A stretch of DNA of 36,352 nucleotides, from the NCBI GenBank assembly GCA_934636865.1, contig CAKUBI010000022.1:1-36352 (forward strand), in the 5' to 3' direction. Positions 30,428 to 36,352 of this stretch are shown in pieces; within the stretch, counting starts at the first letter, position 1; each line of letters starts with the position of its first letter. The translations under genes were made by a program, and so were the position numbers. The notes under the pieces were generated by a model. The model saw only the letters and a program-made list of their open reading frames with translations. It was not told the DNA's origin and ran no database searches. The stretch comes from an uncultured Oscillospiraceae bacterium (GTDB lineage: Bacteria; Bacillota; Clostridia; Oscillospirales; Oscillospiraceae).

Positions 30428-31297
30428 ATGGCATGGCGCGAGATCATCTACCAATATGACGGCAGTTTCGACGGCCTTCTCTGCTGCGTGTTTGAAAGCT
30501 ACACGCAAAAAGAACGCCCCACCGCGATCCTGCACGATGGGGACGATGAGCCTTCTTTGTTTGAAATTCGTGCCGTCACGACCGATCCGGCGCATGCAAA
30601 GCGCATTTACCGCAGCCTGTACCGGCGCTCGCCGGAGGTCGGCCCCTTCCTGCGCCGCGCGTTCCTCACCTGCATGCCCGATAAGGAGATGGCCATTTAC
30701 CGCTTTATCGTCAAATTCTACCGCGAGGGCGCGCCGCTGCTCTCGCGCTTGAGCGACGATACCTGTCTCCCGCTGCTTCGGGCCGTGCGGCTCCTTTCGG
30801 GCGAGGTCGAGCAGTTTCGCGGCTTCACCCGCTTTTCCGACTTTGACGGCGTGCTCGGCGCGGAGATCGAGCCGAAAAACCGCGTGCTGCCCATGCTGCG
30901 CCGCCATTTCTGCGAGCGCTACCGCAACGAGACCTTTTTCCTCTACGACCGCACGCACCGCGAAGCGCTGCTCTACAGCAGCGGCGTGTCGCGCATCGTG
31001 CCGCTCGAGCACTTCGAAATGGCCCCGCCCGACGAAGCGGAGGCCGGCTACCGCCGGCTCTGGCGCCGCTTTTACGACACGATCGCCATCGAGGCGCGCA
31101 AAAACGAAAAGCTTCGCATGACGCACATGCCCAAGCGCTACTGGGGCACGATGACGGAGTTTCAGGACGAGGATTATTTCAAGGCTCGTCCGCGAGCGCA
31201 AGGCGCAGCTTCTCCAGCGCCCGGCGCTCCAGGCGCGATACCTGCACCTGCGACACCCCCAGAATGCGCGCCGTCCGCTCCTGCGTCAGCCCCCTGA
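30428..31297 (+). CDS. TIGR03915-family putative DNA metabolism protein
   Basis: A 289-residue partner protein of the radical SAM gene. TIGR03915 members always accompany TIGR03916, and in Proteobacteria related sequences are fused to a UDG-like domain. Visible blocks are YQYDGSFDGLLCCVFESY, KEMAIYRFIVKFYREG, FTRFSDFDGVLGAEIEPKN, VLPMLRRHFCERYRNETFFL and the end YWGTMTEFQDED. No known catalytic motif is evident. GGAGG lies seven bases before the ATG, 13 bp after the rSAM stop. After about residue 250 the frame runs on as a Pro/Ala-rich tail that overlaps the 3' end of convergent sigF by 119 bp, unusual for the family. Confidence 0.85.
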   Translation: MAWREIIYQYDGSFDGLLCCVFESYTQKERPTAILHDGDDEPSLFEIRAVTTDPAHAKRIYRSLYRRSPEVGPFLRRAFLTCMPDKEMAIYRFIVKFYREGAPLLSRLSDDTCLPLLRAVRLLSGEVEQFRGFTRFSDFDGVLGAEIEPKNRVLPMLRRHFCERYRNETFFLYDRTHREALLYSSGVSRIVPLEHFEMAPPDEAEAGYRRLWRRFYDTIAIEARKNEKLRMTHMPKRYWGTMTEFQDEDYFKARPRAQGAASPAPGAPGAIPAPATPPECAPSAPASAP

Positions 31298-31889
31298 AAA
31301 AGCGCAGCAATATCGTCATTTTCTCGCGCTCGGGCAGCGATCCCACCGCTTCCCGCAGCGCGATCTTTTCCACCATGCTCTCCTCGGGCGACTCGCTGCC
31401 GAGCATGCCCTCGAGCGTCAGCCCATCGCCGGTCTCGCGCTGTAAGCTCTCCGGCTCGGCCACGGCCAGCTCGCACTGGGCGATCTCCTCGGCGCGCAGG
31501 CCCGTCTCCTCGGAGAGCTCCGAGAGCACCGGCTCACGCCCGAGCGTATTTTTGAGCTTTTCGCGCGCGGCGAAGATCATCGCCGCGCGCTCGCGCACCG
31601 TGCGGCTGACCTTCACCGCGCCGTCGTCGCGCAGAAAGCGCCGGATCTCCCCCGCGATCTTCGGCACGGCATAGGTGGAAAACTGCGTCCCGAATGCAAA
31701 GTCAAATCCCTTTACTGCCTTGATAAAGCCAAGGCATCCGAGCTGATAGAGGTCGTCCGGCTCCACGCCGCGCCCATAATAGCGGCGCACGATGCTCCAG
31801 ATCAGGCCGCTGTTGTCGCGCAGCATCTGCTCGCAGGCCTGCTCGTCGCCCTGCGCCGCGGCTTCCAGCAGCTCCGCCGTGCCGTTCAT
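31179..31889 (-). CDS. sigF: Forespore sigma factor SigF (SpoIIAC)
   Basis: The first forespore-specific sigma factor. It has 236 residues. Region 2 reads NSGLIWSIVRRYYGRGVEPD then DLYQLGCLGFIKAVKGFDFA and FSTYAVPKIAGEIRRFLRDD, followed by region 3 (KVSRTVRERA) and region 4 with TARILGVSQVQVSRLERRAL. The ATG at 31889 overlaps the spoIIAB stop as ATGA, the standard spoIIA layout. Its 3' end overlaps the convergent TIGR03915 frame by 119 bp, with no terminator in between. It is held inactive by SpoIIAB until asymmetric division. Confidence 0.95.
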   Translation of the reverse strand: MNGTAELLEAAAQGDEQACEQMLRDNSGLIWSIVRRYYGRGVEPDDLYQLGCLGFIKAVKGFDFAFGTQFSTYAVPKIAGEIRRFLRDDGAVKVSRTVRERAAMIFAAREKLKNTLGREPVLSELSEETGLRAEEIAQCELAVAEPESLQRETGDGLTLEGMLGSESPEESMVEKIALREAVGSLPEREKMTILLRFFRGLTQERTARILGVSQVQVSRLERRALEKLRLALADEP

Positions 31890-32332
31890 CGGCGCGCCGG
31901 GCGCAGCGCGATCCTGCGCTTCATCGTCACGACCGTGCCCTTCCCGGCCTTCGAGCGGACCGCGAGCGTATCCATGAAGCTCTCCATGATCGTAAAGCCC
32001 ATGCCGCTGCGCTCCTCGCCGCCGGTCGTGAAGAGCGGCTCGCGCGCCTTTTCCACATTTTCGATGCCGCGCCCCCAATCGCGCACGACGATCTCGAGCA
32101 CGTTGCCGTCAAAAATGCTCGCGCGCAGCGCGATCTTTCCGATCTCCTGCGGGTAGGCATGCACGATGGCGTTCGTCACCGCCTCGCTCACGGCAGTCTT
32201 GATATCCCCGAGCTCGTCGAGCGTCGGGTCGAGCTGCGCGGCAAACGCCGCGACGGCGGCGCGCGCCAGCCCCTCGTTTACGCTCCGGCTCGGAAATTCG
32301 ATGGCTATGTAATTATTTGCTCTGACCTTCAT
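31886..32332 (-). CDS. spoIIAB: Anti-sigma F factor SpoIIAB
   Basis: A serine kinase and anti-sigma factor of the GHKL type, 148 residues. It binds SigF or phosphorylates SpoIIAA. The N box EAVTNAIVHAY, the G1 box in VRDWGRGIENVEKAREPL and the G2 box GGEERSGMGFTIMES are intact, as is the C-terminal VRSKAGKGTVVTMKR. AAGGAG precedes the ATG at 32332, which lies 20 bp inside the end of spoIIAA. Translational coupling on both sides fits the fixed stoichiometry required in this switch. Confidence 0.95.
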   Translation of the reverse strand: MKVRANNYIAIEFPSRSVNEGLARAAVAAFAAQLDPTLDELGDIKTAVSEAVTNAIVHAYPQEIGKIALRASIFDGNVLEIVVRDWGRGIENVEKAREPLFTTGGEERSGMGFTIMESFMDTLAVRSKAGKGTVVTMKRRIALRPARR

Positions 32333-32651
32333 CGCTTTTTTCTCCTTCCTCAAGCGGTACGATGCGGAAAATGCCCGCCGTGTCGAATACACGCTTCGCC
32401 TGCGGCGGCACCTGCCGCAGCACGGCGCTGCCGCCGAGCGCCCGCATCCGCTTCTGCGCGCGCATCACGACCGCGATGCCCGATGAATCCATGAAGCTCA
32501 CGCCGGAAAAATCCAGCACCAGCCTGAGCGGCAGCGCCGCGTCCAGCGCCAGCTCCATGCGCTGCATCACGTCCCTGGCCCCGTGGTGGTCCAGCTCGCC
32601 GCGCAGCGTCAGCGTCAGCTCGCGGCCCGCGTCCTTTGTGAAAACGTCCAC
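32313..32651 (-). CDS. spoIIAA: Anti-anti-sigma factor SpoIIAA
   Basis: A STAS-domain protein of 112 residues that releases SigF from SpoIIAB. The phosphorylation site is in FSGVSFMDSSGIAVVMRAQK, matching Ser58 of Bacillus subtilis. The start is taken as GTG at 32651 because AAGGAGGG lies seven bases before it; the frame extends to 32741 but that part lacks similarity and crosses the presumed promoter. It is the first gene of spoIIAA-spoIIAB-sigF. A sigma-H promoter is expected upstream, but I found no convincing match in 32652-32760. Confidence 0.92.
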   Translation of the reverse strand: MDVFTKDAGRELTLTLRGELDHHGARDVMQRMELALDAALPLRLVLDFSGVSFMDSSGIAVVMRAQKRMRALGGSAVLRQVPPQAKRVFDTAGIFRIVPLEEGEKSDEGQSK

Positions 32652-32760
32652 TGCGTCTCCCTCCTTTTCGGTGTCCTGCAAGGCTTCTGTCTTTGAGTAT
32701 AACCTGTCCCGGCGCGATTTTTTGTCGCGCACTGTCGGCAAATGTGCTTTATTTCACCGC

Positions 32761-32789
32761 TTGTGTTTCCTTCCGCCATCCGGTATAAT
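32761..32789 (+). promoter_or_regulatory. sigma-A promoter of the PPOX remnant and NUDIX genes
   Basis: TTGTGT (32761-32766), a 17-bp spacer and a perfect TATAAT (32784-32789), with AAGGAGG following at 32801. Confidence 0.75.
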
Positions 32790-32815
32790 AGGAAAAGCAC
32801 AAGGAGGGCTGCTCT

Positions 32816-33061
32816 ATGCGAAGAAGCGACCGCGAGATCACCGATCTTTCAGAAATTCTCTCGATCATCAATGGCTGTAAAGTGATTCATCTTGCTATGA
32901 TTGACGATGGTGAGCCCTATCTTCTGCCGCTGAATTTCGGCTATGCGTGCGAAAGCGGCGCGTTTTCGCTCTTCTGCCACAGTGCCCGCGCGGTCGAGGT
33001 CTTTGCCATCCGCGCCGACAAGCTCAGCGCCAAGGCGAAGGTCCCGCACGGCATGCAGTAA
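32816..33061 (+). pseudogene. Internally deleted PPOX-type flavin-binding protein
   Basis: The first 57 residues or so (MRRSDREITDLSEILSIING, then GEPYLLPLNFGYACESGAF and SLFCHSA) match the N-terminus of the pyridoxamine 5'-phosphate oxidase-like (NimA-related) FMN proteins of about 150-160 residues. The remaining 22 residues (RAVEVFAIRADKLSAKAK) resemble the extreme C-terminal strand of the same family. About 75 residues of the middle, including the rest of the split barrel, are missing while the frame is kept. The product (81 aa) is unlikely to bind FMN normally. Promoter and AAGGAGG are intact, so it may still be transcribed with the NUDIX gene. Confidence 0.75.
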
Positions 33062-33105
33062 ACCCAGACCGTAAACCACTCCAAACGGAAAGAGAGGAAC
33101 CTCAT

Positions 33106-33558
33106 ATGGAACGGACGGAATCCGTCGAACTCATGAATCTGTGCATGATCCGCCGCGGCAGCAAGGTCCTGGTGCAGGACCGCAAAAGTAAAACCTGGCC
33201 CGGCGTCGCCTTTCCGGGCGGTCATGTTGAAAAGGGAGAAGCCTTTACAGATTCTGTCATCCGTGAGGTTCAAGAGGAGACCGGCTTGAGGATCTTCTCC
33301 CCGCGCCTGTGCGGCGTCAAGGACTGGTGTGAGGACGGCGTGCGCCATATCGTGCTGCTCTATCACGCGGAGCAGTTCACTGGAACGCTGCGCTCTTCCG
33401 ACGAGGGCAAGGTCTGGTGGGCGGAGCTTGCCGATTTTCCCTCGCTTAATCTCGCGTCTTCCGATATGCTTGATCTGCTCCGCGTGTTTGAAGAAGATGC
33501 TCTCAGCGAGTTCTTTTACCGTCAAAACGGCGAGGATTGGACCTGTGAACTGAAATGA
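33106..33558 (+). CDS. NUDIX hydrolase (MutT-like, 8-oxo-dGTP diphosphatase type)
   Basis: A 150-residue NUDIX enzyme. The NUDIX box is complete in GHVEKGEAFTDSVIREVQEE followed by TGL, with the metal-binding glutamates. The start MERTESVELMNLCMIRRGSK and the WPGVAFPGGHVEKGE lead-in fit the Firmicute MutT/YtkD-like group that cleans 8-oxo-dGTP, but substrate cannot be assigned firmly. GAGAGG precedes the ATG at 33106; the frame extends further to 32947 within the PPOX remnant and that part is not used. Probably co-transcribed with the remnant upstream. Confidence 0.88.
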   Translation: MERTESVELMNLCMIRRGSKVLVQDRKSKTWPGVAFPGGHVEKGEAFTDSVIREVQEETGLRIFSPRLCGVKDWCEDGVRHIVLLYHAEQFTGTLRSSDEGKVWWAELADFPSLNLASSDMLDLLRVFEEDALSEFFYRQNGEDWTCELK

Positions 33559-33588
33559 CCACCGCTGCTTTTTAATTTTTAAAGTGAA

Positions 33589-33626
33589 AACCGCCGGTGC
33601 GCAGACACGTCTGCGCACCGGCGGTT
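33589..33626. terminator. bidirectional terminator, 38-bp near-complete palindrome
   Basis: AACCGCCGGTGCGCAGAC pairs with its exact complement across the centre. On the minus strand GGTTTTCACTTT follows the stem, and on the plus strand TTCCTATTT. It separates the convergent NUDIX and GNAT genes; 33559-33588 holds only AT-rich sequence. Confidence 0.88.
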
Positions 33627-33668
33627 CCTATTTAGTCTATATCACTTGACCCATCAGCAGCGCGGCTT

Positions 33669-34166
33669 TTACAGCGTCCGTTCCATCGGCAGATACGCTG
33701 AATCGTCGTGTGGGAATTCTTCGCCCGTCAGTGCAAAGCCGTTCTTCTCCCAGAACGCCTTGCTCTGCGGATTGCCCTTGTCAACAGCAAGGCGAATCTT
33801 GCGGAACCTCTCCCGCCGCAGCTCGTCCAGCAGCTCGCTGATCAGCGCCGTGCCGAGGCCGCAGCCCTGCCGCTCCTTTTTCGTCATGAAAAAGCCGATG
33901 TAGGCGGTGTCATCTTGCGGATAGCGCTCGATCAGGTCCAGCACAGCGACGAGCGTTTCCCCGTCGAAAAAGCCGAGATAATGCTTGTCCGCCGCACATT
34001 TTCCCGGCGGCAGTGCCGTCATGTCCTCTAAAATGCTCTCCCGCGTCGCAAGCGGCGGATGGTAGCGGTAAAACTGCTCATTTCCCGTGCAGAGCGCTAA
34101 AATTACATCCACATCCGCCGCCGTCAGCGGTCGGACGGCGTATTCCGGCGAAAAGTGCAGTCTCAT
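33669..34166 (-). CDS. GNAT-family N-acetyltransferase
   Basis: An acetyl-CoA-dependent N-acetyltransferase of 165 residues. The start MRLHFSPEYAVRPLTAADVD is typical, the acetyl-CoA loop appears as KERQGCGLGTALISELLDEL (Q-x-x-G-x-G), and the end AVDKGNPQSKAFWEKNGF is the usual motif B. The acceptor is unknown. The ATG overlaps the stop of the aldo/keto reductase gene as ATGA, so the two are co-translated. Confidence 0.9.
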   Translation of the reverse strand: MRLHFSPEYAVRPLTAADVDVILALCTGNEQFYRYHPPLATRESILEDMTALPPGKCAADKHYLGFFDGETLVAVLDLIERYPQDDTAYIGFFMTKKERQGCGLGTALISELLDELRRERFRKIRLAVDKGNPQSKAFWEKNGFALTGEEFPHDDSAYLPMERTL

Positions 34167-35191
34167 TTCTCCGCCCGGCTGGCCGCGAGCACTTCCCAAT
34201 AGTCCTTGTAATTCGCCTGCAAAAGCTCCGGCGTGTTCAGGCCGTAGGGGCACTTCGACATGCAGTGGCCGCAGTGGCGGCAGTTTTCGATCTGATGCAT
34301 CTTCTGCTGCCATTCCTCGGTGAGCCACGCCGCCGCGGGCGCTCTTCTCAGCATGAGCGACATGCGTGCGCACTGGTTGATCTCGATGCCCGCGGGGCAC
34401 GGCATGCAGTAGCCGCAGCCGCGGCAGAATTCGCCGCAGAGCTCCCTGCGGTCGCGCTCGATGGTCGCCCTGCGCTCGTCTGTCAGCTCCGCGCCTTCGC
34501 GGATGCACTGGAGGAACTCATCAAGCTCGCTCTCGCGCTGCACGCCCCAGATGGGCACCACGCCCTCCTGCTGCGCCATCCATGCCGCCGCCGTGAAGCC
34601 GTCGCGAATGAGGCCGCCCGCCATGCCCTTCATGGCGATAAAGCCCATGTTCTTTTCCCGGCAACCGCGCACCAGCGCCATCTCCTGCTCGCCGGCGAGG
34701 TAGCTGAACGGGAACTGCAATGTCTCGTAAAGCCCCGAGTCGATGGCCTCGTGCGCCACGGCGAGGCGGTGGTTCGTGATGGAAATGTGGCGGATCTTGC
34801 CCTGCTTCTTCGCTTCGAGCGCCGCGTCGTACAGTCCGTCCTCCCCGCCCGGCTTCGGGCAGAAGGCCGGGTTATGGAACTGGTAGATATCAATATAGTC
34901 GGTTTTCAGCGTGCGAAGGCTGGTTTCCAGATCCTTCCAGAAGCCCTCGGCCGTCTGCGCACCGGTCTTTGTCGCCAGCACGATCTTATCGCGCATCGAC
35001 GAGAACGCCGCGCCGACCTTCTGCTCGCTGTCGGAATAGGCGCGCGCCGTGTCGAAAAAGTTGATGCCGCCGTCGTAGGCCCTGTGCAGCAGCTTCACTG
35101 CGTCCTGCTCGCTGATGCGCTGGATGGGCAGGCAGCCAAAGCCGTTTTTTTCGATGACAAGTCCCGTCTTGCCAAGCGTGATCTTGTTCAT
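34163..35191 (-). CDS. Aldo/keto reductase with C-terminal ferredoxin-like domain
   Basis: A 342-residue cytosolic oxidoreductase. The TIM barrel (about 1-260) shows MNKITLGKTGLVIEKNGFGC, the catalytic tetrad elements DTARAYSDSE (Asp, Tyr), VLATKTGA (Lys) and IYQFHNP (His), and QQEGVVPIWGVQRESELDEF. The C-terminal part has two 4Fe-4S motifs, CRGCGYCMPCPAGIEI and CRHCGHCMSKCPYGL, so electrons may come from ferredoxin-type clusters. GGGGAG precedes the ATG at 35191. This fused class is common in anaerobic Firmicutes and its substrate is unknown. The overlap with the GNAT gene suggests a two-gene operon. Confidence 0.92.
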   Translation of the reverse strand: MNKITLGKTGLVIEKNGFGCLPIQRISEQDAVKLLHRAYDGGINFFDTARAYSDSEQKVGAAFSSMRDKIVLATKTGAQTAEGFWKDLETSLRTLKTDYIDIYQFHNPAFCPKPGGEDGLYDAALEAKKQGKIRHISITNHRLAVAHEAIDSGLYETLQFPFSYLAGEQEMALVRGCREKNMGFIAMKGMAGGLIRDGFTAAAWMAQQEGVVPIWGVQRESELDEFLQCIREGAELTDERRATIERDRRELCGEFCRGCGYCMPCPAGIEINQCARMSLMLRRAPAAAWLTEEWQQKMHQIENCRHCGHCMSKCPYGLNTPELLQANYKDYWEVLAASRAEK

Positions 35192-35281
35192 GGAAGTTCT
35201 CCCCCTTATCTTTGATTTTTCCAGTATAGCAAAAGCCGCGGCGGTTGAAAAGCCCCTGTGCCGCAAATTCTTTTGATAAAG

Positions 35282-35316
35282 AACGGACCCGCCGCAGTTT
35301 CTGCGGCGGGTCCGTT
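35282..35316 (-). terminator. terminator of valS
   Basis: AACGGACCCGCCGCAG (35282-35297) and its complement (35301-35316) form a 16-bp stem with a three-base loop. On the minus strand it is followed by CTTTATC, a weak T tract, 22 bases after the valS stop. Confidence 0.82.
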
Positions 35317-35338
35317 TCTCCATTTATTGATATTCGGT

Positions 35339-36352
35339 TTACTTCTTCATCGCGGCGGCGGAAGCGTCGAGCTTTTCGATGAGCGCCTTGAGCTTCTCAG
35401 CGTCGGCGCGGGCGCCGTTGACGACGGCTTCGGGTGCCTTGGCGAGGAACTTCTCGTTGCTCAGCTTGCTCTCGATGCCGGCGAGCTGCTTTTCGGCGTT
35501 CGCCTTCTCCTTGGCGATGCGCGCGAGCTCCTTCTCAAAGTCCACCAGCTCCGCAAGCGGCATGAAGATGCGCGCGGCGTGGGTATCGACCTCGACCTTG
35601 CCGTCGGCGTCGATGGCGGCGTCGGCCGGAACGATGGTCACATCGCTGGCGGAAGCAAGGCGCTTGAAGAACGGGATACCGGCGCTGAAGGTATCGGCGT
35701 GTGCGGTGGCGACGGTGTAGTGCACCTTCTTCGACGGCGCGACGTTCATCTCGTTGCGGCGGGCGCGGATGGCGGTGATCGCCTCGATCACGGTCTGCAT
35801 CGCCTCTTCCTCCGCGGGGAAGCAGAACTTTTCGTCATACTCCGGCCACTTTGCGAGCATCAGGAAATCGCCCTCGTGCGGCAGCGCCTGCCAGATCTCC
35901 TCCGTGATGAACGGCATAAACGGGTGCAGGAGCTTGAGCGTTTCGATGAGGACATAGCAAAGGACGTTCTGCGCGTTCTCGCGCGCGGCCTGATCCTCGC
36001 TGTTCAGGCGGTTCTTGGTCAGCTCGATGAACCAGTCGCAGTAGTTGTCCCAGATGAAGTCGTAGATCTTCGCGGACGCGACGCCGAGCTCGTAGGCGTC
36101 CATGTTGTCCGTGACTTCGCGGATGAGCGTGTTGAGCTTCGAGAGGATCCACTTGTCCTCGAGCTCGAGCTTTTCGGGAAGCTCGACGTGGTCGATCGTC
36201 AGATTCATCATCACAAAGCGGCTCGCGTTCCAGATCTTGTTGCAGAAATTGCGCATCGCCTCGCACTTTTCAACATAGAAGCGCATGTCGTTGCCCGGGG
36301 AGTTGCCGGTGATGAGGTTGAAGCGCAGCGCGTCCGCGCCGTACTTCTCGGC
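35339..36352 (-). CDS. valS: Valyl-tRNA synthetase, C-terminal part (5' end outside window)
   Basis: The window holds the last 337 residues or so of a class Ia synthetase charging tRNA-Val. The visible part starts with EKYGADALRFNLITGNSPGN directly after where KMSKS would lie, then ICNKIWNASRF-type helices (MRNFCNKIWNASRFVMMNL), the anticodon-binding domain with LLHPFMPFITEEIWQAL, and the C-terminal coiled-coil arm (FEKELARIAKEKANAEKQLA) typical of ValRS. The HIGH and KMSKS motifs are off the right edge. The frame is open up to the edge. A terminator follows. Confidence 0.95.
   Translation of the reverse strand, partial: AEKYGADALRFNLITGNSPGNDMRFYVEKCEAMRNFCNKIWNASRFVMMNLTIDHVELPEKLELEDKWILSKLNTLIREVTDNMDAYELGVASAKIYDFIWDNYCDWFIELTKNRLNSEDQAARENAQNVLCYVLIETLKLLHPFMPFITEEIWQALPHEGDFLMLAKWPEYDEKFCFPAEEEAMQTVIEAITAIRARRNEMNVAPSKKVHYTVATAHADTFSAGIPFFKRLASASDVTIVPADAAIDADGKVEVDTHAARIFMPLAELVDFEKELARIAKEKANAEKQLAGIESKLSNEKFLAKAPEAVVNGARADAEKLKALIEKLDASAAAMKK

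Noticed and set aside
32652..32760. sigma-H promoter of the spoIIA operon
   Set aside because: Partial matches (ACAGGTTAT then ACAGAAG; GAAGGAAAC then GGTGAAA) have spacings of 8 and 6 rather than 11-12, so none is convincing.
33669..34508. A 279-aa acetyltransferase with a long N-terminal extension
   Set aside because: The extension is the out-of-frame end of the aldo/keto reductase gene; the ATG at 34166 forms a standard ATGA overlap and starts at the family's usual N-terminus.

Overview
The window looks like a chromosomal segment of a GC-rich, spore-forming member of the Clostridia, probably Oscillospiraceae/Ruminococcaceae-like. The evidence is the Firmicute-type sporulation genes (sigG; the spoIIAA-spoIIAB-sigF operon; a ylmC/ymxH-type gene), a Firmicute T-box riboswitch, LexA boxes of the GAAC-N4-GTTC type, and strong AAGGAGG-like ribosome binding sites. 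The placement is inferred from gene content and base composition judged by eye; no rRNA or tRNA gene is present to confirm it.

Layout. 1-1085: rpsB (cut by the window edge) and ylmC on the minus strand. 1217-4820: gltS, sigG and a COG2509 flavoprotein on the plus strand, closed by a 36-bp perfect palindromic terminator. 4886-10830: glnS, then xre-comEC-holA-rnmV, all minus. 10949-11118: a structured intergenic repeat. 11122-15739: a minus-strand transcription unit led by an alanine-type T-box, which runs through a DUF3887 lipoprotein, a chloramphenicol-acetyltransferase-like gene, alaS, a DUF4250 mini-protein and hinT. 15846-16805: a DMT transporter (plus). 16856-24782: minus-strand genes (a membrane protein, a PstS-like fusion lipoprotein, a mltG-trhP-mazG-like operon, tagA-tmk and a second DMT transporter), interrupted by one small plus-strand Cys-rich gene. 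24897-25934: an AlkZ-family glycosylase (plus). 25936-26388: two divergent copies of the structured repeat. 26394-28847: pcrA (minus). 29018-31297: an SOS-type operon (plus). 31179-32651: the spoIIA operon (minus). 32816-33558: a deleted PPOX gene and a NUDIX gene (plus). 33669-36352: GNAT, aldo/keto reductase and valS (cut by the edge), all minus.

Most interesting parts. (1) A consensus promoter (TTGACA-17-TATAAT) has one LexA box in its spacer and a second at the start of transcription. It drives a 41-residue membrane peptide, a radical SAM DNA-repair-type protein (TIGR03916-like) ending in a beta-clamp-binding motif QLSLF, and its TIGR03915-like partner. This reads as a damage-inducible repair module whose chemistry is unknown. 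(2) Three copies of a 170-190 bp intergenic repeat keep the same order of hairpins while the stem sequences change in a compensatory way, which suggests a selected structure. (3) An alanine-type T-box sits in front of a lipoprotein and a CAT-like gene rather than directly in front of alaS. (4) A 70-residue Xre regulator is translationally coupled to comEC and preceded by two CCATTTGG-centred palindromes.

Housekeeping themes are translation (rpsB, glnS, alaS, valS, trhP, rnmV), replication and repair (holA, pcrA, AlkZ-like, NUDIX, the rSAM pair), envelope (mltG, tagA) and sporulation (sigG behind a sigma-F-type promoter, and spoIIA).
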